Source of the DNA: DATNIB01 sp035604685
GTDB taxonomy: Bacteria > Actinomycetota > Acidimicrobiia > Acidimicrobiales > RAAP-2
DNA length: 64,000 nucleotides
NCBI GenBank assembly: GCA_035604685.1
Contig: DATNIB010000014.1
Location: 1 to 64,000 of the forward strand
Direction: 5' to 3'
The translations under genes and the position numbers were made by a program. Shown here in pieces: positions 32,825-41,106 of this stretch. The notes under the pieces are model-generated. The model did not search any database. It saw only the letters and a program-made list of their open reading frames with translations, and had not been told where the DNA came from. How positions within the stretch are numbered: the stretch's first letter is position 1; the number at the start of each line of letters is the position of its first letter.

Positions 32825-34128
32825 TCAGGCTGCCGACCGTCGGAGAGACACTCGTCATGACGCGTGCGGGATCCATGCTCACCGTCGGGCGCCGGCTGCA
32901 GGAGGGTGGCCAGGGGGTGGTCCACGAGGCCTTCGTCGGCGACGGTGTCTTCGCGCTGAAGTGGCTTCGCCACTCGGATCGCACCGCCGCGCTCCAGAAC
33001 TCGATCGCCGCATTGGTCGAGCGCCCGCGCCCCCACCCGGCCTTCGTCTGGCCGATCGACATGGTCGTGAGCGACGAGGTCGAGGGCTTCGGATACGTCA
33101 TGCGGCTCCTCGAGCCGCGGTTCGTCTCCTTCGCGCGGATGCTGGCGGACCAACCGACGTTCCGCAGCATCGTGACCGTGGCCCGCAAGCTCGTGGACGC
33201 CTTCGCCGCGCTGCACGCCTCGGGGCTCTGCTACCGCGACATCAGCTTCAACAATCTCTATGTCGATCCCATTCGCTCCGAGGTGGCGATCATCGACAAC
33301 GACAACGTCGGCCTCGACGGCGGCGACGTGTTCGTGAAGGGCACCAACCAGTTCATGGCGCCCGAGATCGTACGAGACGAGGCGTTCCCGTCGACGGTCA
33401 CCGATCTGTACTCGCTGGCCGTCTTCTTGTTCATCCTCTTCATGCGGGGCCATCCACTGGAGGGGATGCGTACCATCTCGAGCTACTCGTGGGCGGCGGC
33501 CGACCACGTCTCGGAGCACAAGCTGCTCCTGCGCAACTACGGGTTCGAGCCGCTGTTCGTGTTCGACCCCGACGACGACGCCAACCGGCCGTCGCCCGAG
33601 AGCCCGCTCCTCGTCTACTGGCCGATCTTCCCCCGCTTCTTCCGGGACCTGTTCATCCGGTCCTTCACCGACGGGCTCACCGATGCGTCCCTCTCGGGAC
33701 GGATCACCGGCAGCGTGTGGCGCCGCGCGCTCCTCCGGTTGGCCGACTGCCACGCCACCTGCCCCTGCAACGCGGCCATCTTCTTCGACCCCGATGAGCC
33801 GGACCGGCCCTGCTGGCGCTGCGGCCGGATCCCGCCGGCCCCGCCCCTGCTGCGCCTGCCGGGCCGCACGGTGGTGCTGGCCGAGGGGGCGGTGATCACC
33901 TCTGACCACCTGCGGCGCGACCGGGCCTACGACGAGTCGGTGGCCGTCGTCGAGGCCCACCCCAGCCAGCCCGGGGCGGTCGTGCTTCGCAACCTGAGCT
34001 CGGTCACCTGGACGGTCGAGCCCGTGGGGGAGGAGGCCAAGTCGGTGCTGCCTTCCCAGCGCCTGGGCGTCCGGCCCATGCGCATCGACTTCGGGTCTGC
34101 CGAGGCGCAGATCGCGCTCGGCGGCTGA
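32821..34128 (+). CDS. Atypical Ser/Thr kinase with zinc ribbon and FHA-like tail
   Basis: A 435-residue protein. The kinase domain (about 20-295) has a Gly loop (EGGQGVV, 28-34), ATP-anchoring Lys47, catalytic YRDISFNN (Asp140, Asn145) in place of HRD, and DND (159-161) in place of DFG. It is diverged but with key residues kept. Next is a Cys cluster (Cys310, 314, 316 and Cys331, 334), then about 90 residues of beta sequence (VVLRNLSSVTWTV) that could be a degenerate FHA-like domain. This layout is that of kinases in TerY-P triads. It likely phosphorylates the sensor or the FHA partner. Confidence 0.88.
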   Translation: MIRLPTVGETLVMTRAGSMLTVGRRLQEGGQGVVHEAFVGDGVFALKWLRHSDRTAALQNSIAALVERPRPHPAFVWPIDMVVSDEVEGFGYVMRLLEPRFVSFARMLADQPTFRSIVTVARKLVDAFAALHASGLCYRDISFNNLYVDPIRSEVAIIDNDNVGLDGGDVFVKGTNQFMAPEIVRDEAFPSTVTDLYSLAVFLFILFMRGHPLEGMRTISSYSWAAADHVSEHKLLLRNYGFEPLFVFDPDDDANRPSPESPLLVYWPIFPRFFRDLFIRSFTDGLTDASLSGRITGSVWRRALLRLADCHATCPCNAAIFFDPDEPDRPCWRCGRIPPAPPLLRLPGRTVVLAEGAVITSDHLRRDRAYDESVAVVEAHPSQPGAVVLRNLSSVTWTVEPVGEEAKSVLPSQRLGVRPMRIDFGSAEAQIALGG

Positions 34129-34137
34129 CCGTCGGTC

Positions 34138-34584
34138 TCAGGCGCGCGCCGCCGGGACGACCTCGGTCAGGCCGCCGGCCTCGGTCTTCTGGTAGCCGGC
34201 GCTGGTGCGCGCCATGAACCCCCACTCGTAGCCCTCGGGGTCGCGCACCGTGTAGGTCCGCACGCCGTAGGTCTTGTCCTCGGGCGGGTCGGCCTCCACC
34301 CCGGCCGAGCGCACGTGCGCGTGGTGGGCGTCGACGTCGTCCACCCACACCAGGATCAGCTGGTCGGGGCCGCCACCGTGCGCCGGCCAATAGCCGGGGC
34401 CGTGGCCGGCCAGCCAGAGCTCGGTGTCGCCCACCAGCATCTCGACCTGGCGCGCGGTCGCCTGGTCGTCGACGTAGCGGGCCCGCTCCTGGAATCCGAA
34501 GACCCGGGCCAGCCAGTCGGTCATGGCGTCGGCGTCCTCGTAGTGCAGGTACGGCGTCAAGCCACCGAAGCGGAAGGCACCCAT
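34138..34584 (-). CDS. VOC/glyoxalase-superfamily protein
   Basis: A 148-residue vicinal-oxygen-chelate protein with two beta-alpha-beta-beta-beta modules (LTPYLHYEDADAMTDWLARVFGF ... YTVRDPEGYEWGFM); the YxVRDPEGxxWxF ending is typical. No specific reaction can be assigned. ATG 34584 chosen; the longer frame is antisense to the end of the hydrolase gene. Confidence 0.88.
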   Translation of the reverse strand: MGAFRFGGLTPYLHYEDADAMTDWLARVFGFQERARYVDDQATARQVEMLVGDTELWLAGHGPGYWPAHGGGPDQLILVWVDDVDAHHAHVRSAGVEADPPEDKTYGVRTYTVRDPEGYEWGFMARTSAGYQKTEAGGLTEVVPAARA

Positions 34585-34600
34585 GACGTCGACGGGTTGC

Positions 34601-35485
34601 CTAGGCGGCCCGGTCGGCGTTGGCCGCGATGGCCGCGATGACCTCGGGCCAGACGGCCTCGGGCAGGTCGTGGCCCACCCCCTCGATGATGAGGAGTTCG
34701 GCGCCGGGCACCGCCTTGGCGGTGGCCTCCCCGCCGCTCGGCGTGACGAGCGGGTCGGCGTCGCCATGGATCACGAGCGTGGGCACCGCCACCTCGCCCA
34801 GCGCGGCGGTGCGGTCCTTCGCGCTGAGGATGGCCGCGACCTGCCGGGCCGTCCCCTCGGGGTAGTAGGCGCGGTCGTAGGCGAGCGCCGCCGCGGCGCG
34901 CACGGTCGCCTCGTCCATCGGGTAGCGCGGGGAACCGATGAGGCGCGACCCGCTCACCATGGCCTCGACGACGTCGGCGCGCGTCGCCGGCGGCGGCTGC
35001 AGGATGACGGCGAGGGCCTCGGGCGTCGGCTGTCCCACCGCCGGGTCGCTGGTGGTCGACATGATCGAGCACAGCGAGCGGACCGCCCACGGGTGCCGGA
35101 TCGCCATCGCCTGGACGATCATGCCGCCCATCGACGCGCCGACGATATGCGCGGGAGCGAGCCCGAGGACCTCCAGCAGCGCGATGCCGTCGTCCGCCAT
35201 GTCGTCGAGCGAGTAGGGAGAGGAGGTTGCCTCGCCCGCGGCCAGCGAGCTGAGGGTGGCGGCGAGATCGGGCAGGCCGGCGTCGCCGAACTTCTGGCTG
35301 AGGCCGACGTCGCGGTTGTCATAGCGGACGACGGCGTAGTCGTGGTCGGCCAGCTCCGCGCAGAACGCGTCCGGCCAGGAGATGAGCTGCCCCCCGAGGC
35401 CGCACACGAGGAGGAGCGCGGGGTCGGCCAGATCCCCGATGATCTCGTACTCGAGGGTGATGTCGTTGGCTGTCGTCTGGGGCAC
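34601..35485 (-). CDS. Alpha/beta hydrolase
   Basis: A 294-residue hydrolase with nucleophile elbow GASMGG (Ser118), an Asp in VIHGDADPLV and the final His in GVGHDLPE. It resembles the aclacinomycin methylesterase RdmC-like group (opening LEYEIIGDLADPALLLVCGL). Probably an esterase; the substrate is unknown. Together with the VOC gene (16 bases apart) it may form an operon. Confidence 0.9.
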   Translation of the reverse strand: MPQTTANDITLEYEIIGDLADPALLLVCGLGGQLISWPDAFCAELADHDYAVVRYDNRDVGLSQKFGDAGLPDLAATLSSLAAGEATSSPYSLDDMADDGIALLEVLGLAPAHIVGASMGGMIVQAMAIRHPWAVRSLCSIMSTTSDPAVGQPTPEALAVILQPPPATRADVVEAMVSGSRLIGSPRYPMDEATVRAAAALAYDRAYYPEGTARQVAAILSAKDRTAALGEVAVPTLVIHGDADPLVTPSGGEATAKAVPGAELLIIEGVGHDLPEAVWPEVIAAIAANADRAA

Positions 35486-35610
35486 ACGAAGATGCTTGCC
35501 CCTGGTGGAGGGCCGGTCAAGAGCCGCGCTGGCACAGTGCCTGGACGTGGGACTACCGCCGGTTCAAGCGCTCCCTCACATCCCTGCCGCTTTGGCGCGA
35601 CGGCCCGCCC

Positions 35611-36093
35611 TCAGATGTCCACGAGCACGTGACATCGCCAGCCCCCCACCTGGGCCCCCATCGACAACCCGCGAGACGACACGGCCCTCGGCACGGGCCC
35701 GACGAACACCACCTGGTCCAGGGGGACGACCTCCATGTCTCCGGCGACACCGCCCTCCTCGGTCTCGGTCAGGTGGAACCGCACGGGCACCACCGAGAAG
35801 ACATTGATGGCGTCGATCACCTCTTCGAATAGGGACGCCAGGACGTCCTCGGCTCCGCCCGGCCCGGCCGCCAGGGGGAGGACCCCGGGTGCAGCGGCGT
35901 CGGGGGCCTCGGTGAACTCTTCCATCAGCGCCTGCAGCGCCTCGGTCAGGCACGACGCGCGATCGGGACCCCAGGCCTCGATGACGCAGTCGCTGGCGTG
36001 CGGCACCAGCCGGTGCCCGGCCGAGGCAGGCTCGCCCGAGCCGGCTGGATCGCCTTGGGTGCCTGCAAGCCCCCGAGCACCGGCCGTCGTCAC
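35611..36093 (-). CDS. Archease-family protein
   Basis: A 160-residue protein matching archease (HRLVPHASDCVIEAWG ... LFEEVIDAINVFSVVPVRF ... VFVGPVPR). Archease activates the RNA ligase RtcB in tRNA splicing and RNA repair. No rtcB lies in the window; the upstream neighbour is an Hsp20 gene on the same strand, so a stress link is possible. The N-terminal 25 residues are low-complexity, so a later start is possible. Confidence 0.85.
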   Translation of the reverse strand: MTTAGARGLAGTQGDPAGSGEPASAGHRLVPHASDCVIEAWGPDRASCLTEALQALMEEFTEAPDAAAPGVLPLAAGPGGAEDVLASLFEEVIDAINVFSVVPVRFHLTETEEGGVAGDMEVVPLDQVVFVGPVPRAVSSRGLSMGAQVGGWRCHVLVDI

Positions 36094-36143
36094 GGCTGCG
36101 GCGCTTCGGCCGAGGAGGGAGATCCAAGCGGACCGCGGTCCAA

Positions 36144-36174
36144 TGACTCCCTGGCCGGACTGGCCAGGGAGTCA
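36144..36174 (-). terminator. Perfect 13-bp hairpin between hsp20 and archease genes
   Basis: TGACTCCCTGGCC pairs with its exact complement across the loop GGACT. It lies between the Hsp20 stop and the archease start on the same strand, so it would terminate or attenuate transcription from hsp20 into the archease gene. No U-tract follows. Confidence 0.6.
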
Positions 36175-36205
36175 CTCTTCCCATCGAGGACGGCCGCCAA
36201 GGGTT

Positions 36206-36649
36206 TCACACCCTCGTAATGGCGATCTTCTTCGTCTCGGCCTTCTCGCCGTCGACCGGGACGCGGACCTCCAGGATCCCGTCGGTGAAGGTGGCCTTGA
36301 CGTCGTCCTGACCCGCCCCTGGCGGCAGCTGGACGCTGCGGGTGAAGCTCCCGTAGCGGAACTCCGAGCGCCGACGGTGCCGGTCCTTCTCCTCTTTTTC
36401 CTCACGCCGCTCGGCCCGCAACGTGAGCCGACCGTTGTCGACCGTCAGCTCGACGTCCTTGTCGGGATCGACCCCGGGCAGTTCGGCTCGGATCACGAGC
36501 GTGTGGTCCTCGACCACTTCCTCGACGCGGATGAGGCCGTCATCCTCGAACAGGTCCAGCCAGCGCCCGGGCCAACGCACCACCGGAAACCGCGGGGACC
36601 ACTCCACTAATGAACGTGCTGAGCGTGCTGTCTCTCGTGTCATCGGCAT
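36206..36649 (-). CDS. hsp20: Hsp20/alpha-crystallin small heat-shock protein
   Basis: A 147-residue ATP-independent holdase with a central alpha-crystallin domain (about 40-140: LVIRAELPGVDPDKDVELTV ... GSFTRSVQLPPGAGQDDVKA) and the C-terminal KKIAI anchoring motif (I-x-I). Strong GGGAGG before the ATG. I see no clean HAIR or CIRCE element upstream, so heat control is not evident. Confidence 0.95.
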   Translation of the reverse strand: MPMTRETARSARSLVEWSPRFPVVRWPGRWLDLFEDDGLIRVEEVVEDHTLVIRAELPGVDPDKDVELTVDNGRLTLRAERREEKEEKDRHRRRSEFRYGSFTRSVQLPPGAGQDDVKATFTDGILEVRVPVDGEKAETKKIAITRV

Positions 36650-36939
36650 CGACCTCCCTCGGTCGTTGTTCTCAACTCATTCCATTACCCCTCTGGGGGG
36701 GTCGGGTGAACAGAGGAGAAGGTCACTTTCGGGGCGGATCGGCGCCCGCGCCCGAACCACCTCGTCCAAGACCTGTTCGTTCTGCACCCTGGCCACCTCC
36801 GATTTCGACGGTACGCCGACGGCGCAGGCGCCGATAGGGCCCAAGGGCCCGACCACCGGTCCCAATTCGGCTCGGGACCTTTGACCCTGGCGACCCCGAC
36901 GCGGCCGGAGCACGATCGTTCTGGTGAAGGGAGACAGGC

Positions 36940-37140
36940 ATGCAGGCGAAACCAGGTGATCGCATCGTGATCGAGGGTCACCGCGTCGGTGACCCGACTC
37001 GCGACTGCAAGGTGATCGAAGCCCATGGCCGGGATGGCGGGCCGCCGTATCTGGTGCGCTGGGGGGACAGCGATCACGACACGCTCTTCTTCCCGGGCTC
37101 AGACGCCAGCGTCCGGCCCTCCCGAGCCAAGAAGGGTTGA
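36940..37140 (+). CDS. DUF1918-family small protein
   Basis: A 66-residue beta-rich protein typical of actinobacterial DUF1918 (AKPGDRIVIEGHRVGDPTRD ... YLVRWGDSDHDTLFFPGSDA). It is of SH3-like fold and unknown function, often near stress genes as here beside hsp20. AAGGGAG precedes the ATG. Confidence 0.92.
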   Translation: MQAKPGDRIVIEGHRVGDPTRDCKVIEAHGRDGGPPYLVRWGDSDHDTLFFPGSDASVRPSRAKKG

Positions 37141-37161
37141 CCGACGCCGACCGCGACAGGG

Positions 37162-38469
37162 TTGGAGCGGCTCGGCCATGCCGTGATCGGTGCGCGCGCC
37201 GACTACGACGGCCTGATTGACCTCGTCGGTGACCGGCGCTTCGTGCTGATCGGCGAGGCGTCGCACGGCACCCACGACTTCTATGCCGAGCGGGCCCGCA
37301 TCACCCATCGCCTCATCGACGAGTGCGGTTTCAATGCGGTGGCGGTCGAGGCCGACTGGCCCGACGCCTACCGGGTCAACCGCTACGTGATGGGGCTCTC
37401 CCACGACGAGGACGCGGAACGCGCCCTCACGGACTTCCAGCGCTTCCCGGCCTGGATGTGGCGCAACCGGGACGTCCTCACGTTCGTGGAGGGCCTCCGG
37501 GCCCGCAACGAGGCCCACCTCCATCCGGCGACCAAGGTCCGCTTCTACGGCCTCGACCTCTACTCGCTCCGGGCCTCGATGGAGGCCGTCGTCGGCTACC
37601 TCGACCGAGTCGATCCCGAGGAGGCCCGCCGGGCGCGTCAGCGGTACTCCTGTTTCGACCACGTGGCCGGCGAGGGGCAGGCCTACGGGTACGCGTTGGC
37701 CTTCGCCGGGGCCATTCCCTGTGAGAACGAAGTCGTGGCCCAGCTGATCCAGCTGCGTCGGCGCGCCGACGCCTACCTCCGGCGCGACGGCTGGATCGCC
37801 GACGACGAGTTCTTCTTTGCCGAGCAGAACGCCCGGCTGGTGCGCAACGCCGAGGAGTACTACCAGCAGATGTACCGGGCCGAGACGTCGTCGTGGAACC
37901 TGCGCGACCGGCACATGGCCGGCACCCTCGACGCGCTCATCGAGCACCTCGACGCCCAGCTCCCCCGGGCCAAGGTCGTCGTGTGGGAGCACAACTCGCA
38001 CGTGGGCGACGCCCGGGCCACCGAGATGGGCGCCCGGGGCGAGCTCACCGTGGGCCAACTGGCCCGCCAGCGCTACGGCAGCGAGTGCGTGTTGATCGGT
38101 TTCACCACCTACGGCGGCACGGTCACCGCGGCGAGCGACTGGGGCGGCCCGGCCGAGCGGAAGCGGGTGCGCGTAGCCGCCCCCGACAGCCATGAGGCCG
38201 TCTTGCACGGGAGCGGGGAGCAGCGCTTCTGGCTGGACACGGCGCAGCCCGGCGTGCGCGAAAGGCTGGCCGTCCCGCGCCTCGAGCGGGCGATCGGGGT
38301 GATCTACCGCCCGGAAACCGAACGCGCCAGCCACTACTTCCACGCCCACCTCAGCCAGCAGTTCGACGCGGTCATCCACCTCGATCACACCCGGGCGGTC
38401 GAGCCGCTCGAGCGCACGTCGTTCTGGGACGAGGGCGAGCCGCCGGAGACCTTCCCGAGCGGCATCTAG
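37162..38469 (+). CDS. Erythromycin-esterase-family protein
   Basis: A 435-residue member of the erythromycin esterase/succinoglycan-biosynthesis family: IGEASHGTHDFY carries the catalytic His and Glu region, and VVWEHNSHVGDAR the second metal or catalytic segment. Most relatives are not proven macrolide esterases. Start TTG 37162 is uncertain; GTG 37183 is possible. The last codons (PSGI, stop) are the first unit of a tandem repeat that fills the gap to the next gene. Confidence 0.87.
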   Translation: MERLGHAVIGARADYDGLIDLVGDRRFVLIGEASHGTHDFYAERARITHRLIDECGFNAVAVEADWPDAYRVNRYVMGLSHDEDAERALTDFQRFPAWMWRNRDVLTFVEGLRARNEAHLHPATKVRFYGLDLYSLRASMEAVVGYLDRVDPEEARRARQRYSCFDHVAGEGQAYGYALAFAGAIPCENEVVAQLIQLRRRADAYLRRDGWIADDEFFFAEQNARLVRNAEEYYQQMYRAETSSWNLRDRHMAGTLDALIEHLDAQLPRAKVVVWEHNSHVGDARATEMGARGELTVGQLARQRYGSECVLIGFTTYGGTVTAASDWGGPAERKRVRVAAPDSHEAVLHGSGEQRFWLDTAQPGVRERLAVPRLERAIGVIYRPETERASHYFHAHLSQQFDAVIHLDHTRAVEPLERTSFWDEGEPPETFPSGI

Positions 38470-38594
38470 GCCCGAGCGGCATCGTCCGAGCGGCATCGTC
38501 CGAGCGGCATCGTCCGAGCGGCATCGTCCGAGCGGCATCTAGGCCCGAGCGGCATCTAGGCCCTAGCGGCATCTAGGCCCGAGCGGCATCTAGG
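38454..38594. repeat. Nine-unit tandem repeat carrying both stop codons of convergent genes
   Basis: Nine tandem units of 14-17 bases share the core CGAGCGGCATC (one copy CTAGCGGCATC). Units 1, 6, 7, 8 and 9 end in TAGG; units 2-5 end in GT. Unit 1 is the 3' end of the forward esterase gene, whose TAG stop lies within its CTAG. The last unit holds the reverse stop of the phosphoribosyltransferase gene, again in CTAG. Unit starts: 38454, 38471, 38486, 38500, 38514, 38528, 38544, 38561, 38578. Confidence 0.95.
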
Positions 38595-39975
38595 ACGGTG
38601 TGGTGAGGGCCTCGAAGGGGTGGGCCGGCGGGCCCGAGTCGCCGGCCGCCGGGGACCAGAGGTAGTGGAGGAACCAGTTACCGGCGAGGTCGGCGGCCGC
38701 TTCCAGGGTGCCCGGCTCCTCGAAGAGATGCGAGGCACCGGGGACCACTGCGAGGCGGCTCTCGCAGCGAAGCTGCTGCTTGGCCCGGCGGTTGAGCTCG
38801 AGCACCGTCTGGTCGTCCCCACCCACGATCAAGAGCGTCGGCGCCCGCACCTCGCCGAGCAGGAGGCCCGCCAGGTCGGGGCGCCCGCCCCGTGACACGA
38901 CGGCGGCGACCCCGGATCCGGGTTGGGCGGCGGCGCACAGTGCGGCGGCGGCCCCGGTGCTGGCGCCGAAGTAGCCGATGCGCGTCCCTTTGACCTCGGG
39001 CTGCGCCCGGAGCCACTCGGTGACCGCGACCAACCGCTCGGCCAGCAGCCCGATGTCGAAGACCTGCGCCCGGTCGACCTCCTCGTCGGTCGTGAGGAGG
39101 TCGAAGAGCAGCGTCCCGAGCCCGGCCTGGTTGAGTACGGTGGCCACGTAGCGGTTCCGAGGGCTGTGGCGGCTGCTGCCGCTCCCGTGGGCGAACACGA
39201 CCATCCCCTTCAGTGCTTCGGGCACGGTCAGATGTCCGGCCAGCGCGACCTTCCCGGCGCGTACCTTCACCTCCTCGTCGCGGACAGGGGGATCGTCACC
39301 TCCCGTGGCACCTGTCGCCGGCTGCGGCGCCAACCCCGCCGCCGCGCGGTCGAGCAGGGTCACCACTTCGTCGTCGGAGACCTCGGAGAAGTCCCGGTAC
39401 CACGCGCCGACGGCGTAGAACCATCTGGGGGCCTCCAGGCAGACCACCTCGTCGGCCGCGTCCGCCAACTCGGCGATCGACGACGGGGAGGCGACGGGCG
39501 CCGCCACCACCACGCGTGTCGCGCCGCGGGCCCGGGCGACGCGACAGGCCGCCCGGACGGTCGAGCCGGTGGCGATGCCGTCGTCGACGACGACCGCGGT
39601 GCGGCCCTCCAACGCCATCGGCGGGCGATCGTGCCGGTAGCGGCGCGCCCGTCGCTCGAGCTCGGCTCGTTCCCGGCGCTCCACCGCGGCCAGCTCGTCC
39701 TTGCTCACCCCGGCCTCGCGGACCACCTCGTCGTTCACGAAGCGGACGTCACCCTCGCCGATCGCGCCCATGGCCAGCTCGGGTTGGAAGGGCACTCCGA
39801 GCTTGCGGACCACCATGACGTCGAGCGGCAGGCCGAGGGCCCGGGCCACCTCGTACGCGACCGGCACGCCGCCGCGCGGCAGTCCGAGCACCACCACTTC
39901 GCCGACCCCGAGTCGCCGGCCTCCCAGCAGCTCGGCCAGGCGCCTGCCGGCTTCGGCCCGGTCACGGAAGGCCAT
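38590..39975 (-). CDS. Phosphoribosyltransferase-dienelactone hydrolase fusion
   Basis: A 461-residue two-domain protein. Residues 1-220 are a type I phosphoribosyltransferase (PRPP loop VVVDDGIATGST around 131-138, GLPRGGVPVA near 32). Residues 235-455 are an alpha/beta hydrolase of the dienelactone hydrolase type (nucleophile in YFGASTGAAAA). This fusion is known in many bacteria but its reaction is unknown. ATG 39975 is preceded by AAAGAGG; the start overlaps the ROK kinase 3' end by 14 bases. Its stop lies in the last unit of the tandem repeat. Confidence 0.9.
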   Translation of the reverse strand: MAFRDRAEAGRRLAELLGGRRLGVGEVVVLGLPRGGVPVAYEVARALGLPLDVMVVRKLGVPFQPELAMGAIGEGDVRFVNDEVVREAGVSKDELAAVERRERAELERRARRYRHDRPPMALEGRTAVVVDDGIATGSTVRAACRVARARGATRVVVAAPVASPSSIAELADAADEVVCLEAPRWFYAVGAWYRDFSEVSDDEVVTLLDRAAAGLAPQPATGATGGDDPPVRDEEVKVRAGKVALAGHLTVPEALKGMVVFAHGSGSSRHSPRNRYVATVLNQAGLGTLLFDLLTTDEEVDRAQVFDIGLLAERLVAVTEWLRAQPEVKGTRIGYFGASTGAAAALCAAAQPGSGVAAVVSRGGRPDLAGLLLGEVRAPTLLIVGGDDQTVLELNRRAKQQLRCESRLAVVPGASHLFEEPGTLEAAADLAGNWFLHYLWSPAAGDSGPPAHPFEALTTPS

Positions 39976-40936
39976 GACCACCTCTTTGCGCACTGCAGCT
40001 CTGGCTCCCCCGTTCGCGCCCCGGCGCCCGCCCGAACGCCCGCGTCCACGCCGGCGCGCCGAGCAGACCGGCATCGTCGCCCAGCGCGGCCGCCAGGAGC
40101 ACGCAGCCATCGATCCCCTCGCGGTCGGCCAGCTGCTTACGGACGGGTTGGAGGAGTCGCTCGCGGCATCCGAGGCCCCCGCCGATGACGATGGCCTGCG
40201 GAGAGAAGAGCCGGCAGAGGTTGAGGACCCCGATGCTGACGGCTTCGATGACCCCGTCCCAGACCTGGTGGGCCCGTCGGTCGCCCGCGACCACCGCCGC
40301 CTCGAGCTGGGGCCCGTCGAGCGGACCGAGCCCCGCCTCCTCGCTGAGCCGGGCGATGCTCGACCCCGAGCCCAGGCGCTCGACCGTGGCTGGTCGCAGC
40401 TCCCGCCACGCCAGCCGATCGATGACGGTGTGGCCGAGCTCGCCGATCGAACGGTGTCCATGGACGAGGCGCCGGCCCAAGAGGACCCCCGCGCCGATGC
40501 CGGTCGAGACGGTGAGGTAGGCGACATCGTCGAAGGGGCGGCCGGCGCCGAAGTAGGCCTCCCCGACGGCCGCCAGGTCGGCGTCGTTGGCGAGCGTGAC
40601 GGCTCGGCCCAGGCGCTCGCCGAGCCAGTCCTCCCGCAGCTCGTCCACCCAACTCGCCGGGAGGTGGGGGGCCCACGCCAAGGCGCCCAGGTCGTAGTTG
40701 ACCGGTCCGGGCACGCCGACGACCGTGGCCTTCACGGGCCGCCTACCCGGCCCCGCCACCGACGTCAGCAACTCGACGAGCGTCGTCGGCAGCAACCCCT
40801 CATGGGGCGTCTCGACGCTCTCGTGGAGCAGAATCTCCCCGGCATCGTCGATCAACGCGGCGCGCAGATGGGTGCCGCCGAGGTCTGCGGCAAGCGTGAC
40901 CTCGCAGCCACCCGGCTTCGTGCGCGTCACGTCCAT
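39962..40936 (-). CDS. ROK-family sugar kinase lacking the zinc motif
   Basis: A 324-residue ROK protein of glucokinase type: ATP-binding DLGGTHLRAAL, LANDADLAAVGE and the STGIGAGVLLGRRLVHGHRS sugar-site strand with GELGHTVID. The cysteine zinc motif (CxCGxxGCxE) normally after the GH motif is replaced by WRELRPATVERLGSG, so it does not use the structural zinc. No helix-turn-helix, hence an enzyme rather than a repressor. ATG 40936 chosen; GTG 40930, seven bases after GGGGG, is equally plausible. Confidence 0.87.
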   Translation of the reverse strand: MDVTRTKPGGCEVTLAADLGGTHLRAALIDDAGEILLHESVETPHEGLLPTTLVELLTSVAGPGRRPVKATVVGVPGPVNYDLGALAWAPHLPASWVDELREDWLGERLGRAVTLANDADLAAVGEAYFGAGRPFDDVAYLTVSTGIGAGVLLGRRLVHGHRSIGELGHTVIDRLAWRELRPATVERLGSGSSIARLSEEAGLGPLDGPQLEAAVVAGDRRAHQVWDGVIEAVSIGVLNLCRLFSPQAIVIGGGLGCRERLLQPVRKQLADREGIDGCVLLAAALGDDAGLLGAPAWTRAFGRAPGRERGSQSCSAQRGGHGLP

Positions 40937-41094
40937 ACCCCCAGTGTCCGAGTCCAGGCCGTCGTTTTCCAGGGTCGAAGGACCCGAGTTCGGGACCGCC
41001 CGGCCGGCCGAGTGCCCGGTCCACGCTCGGCCGATCCGGCCGCCCCGGTTTCCAGCCCAGCCGGCACCGGCGCCGCCCGGCACGGTCATCCGGG

Positions 41095-41100
41095 TACCCT
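41095..41100 (+). promoter_or_regulatory. -10 hexamer, leaderless peptidase gene
   Basis: TACCCT is six bases before GTG 41107. Confidence 0.5.
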
Positions 41101-41106
41101 TTGGCC

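Noticed and set aside
38454..38594. CRISPR array
   Set aside because: The units are back to back with no unique spacers and are derived from the adjacent gene end; no cas genes are in the window.
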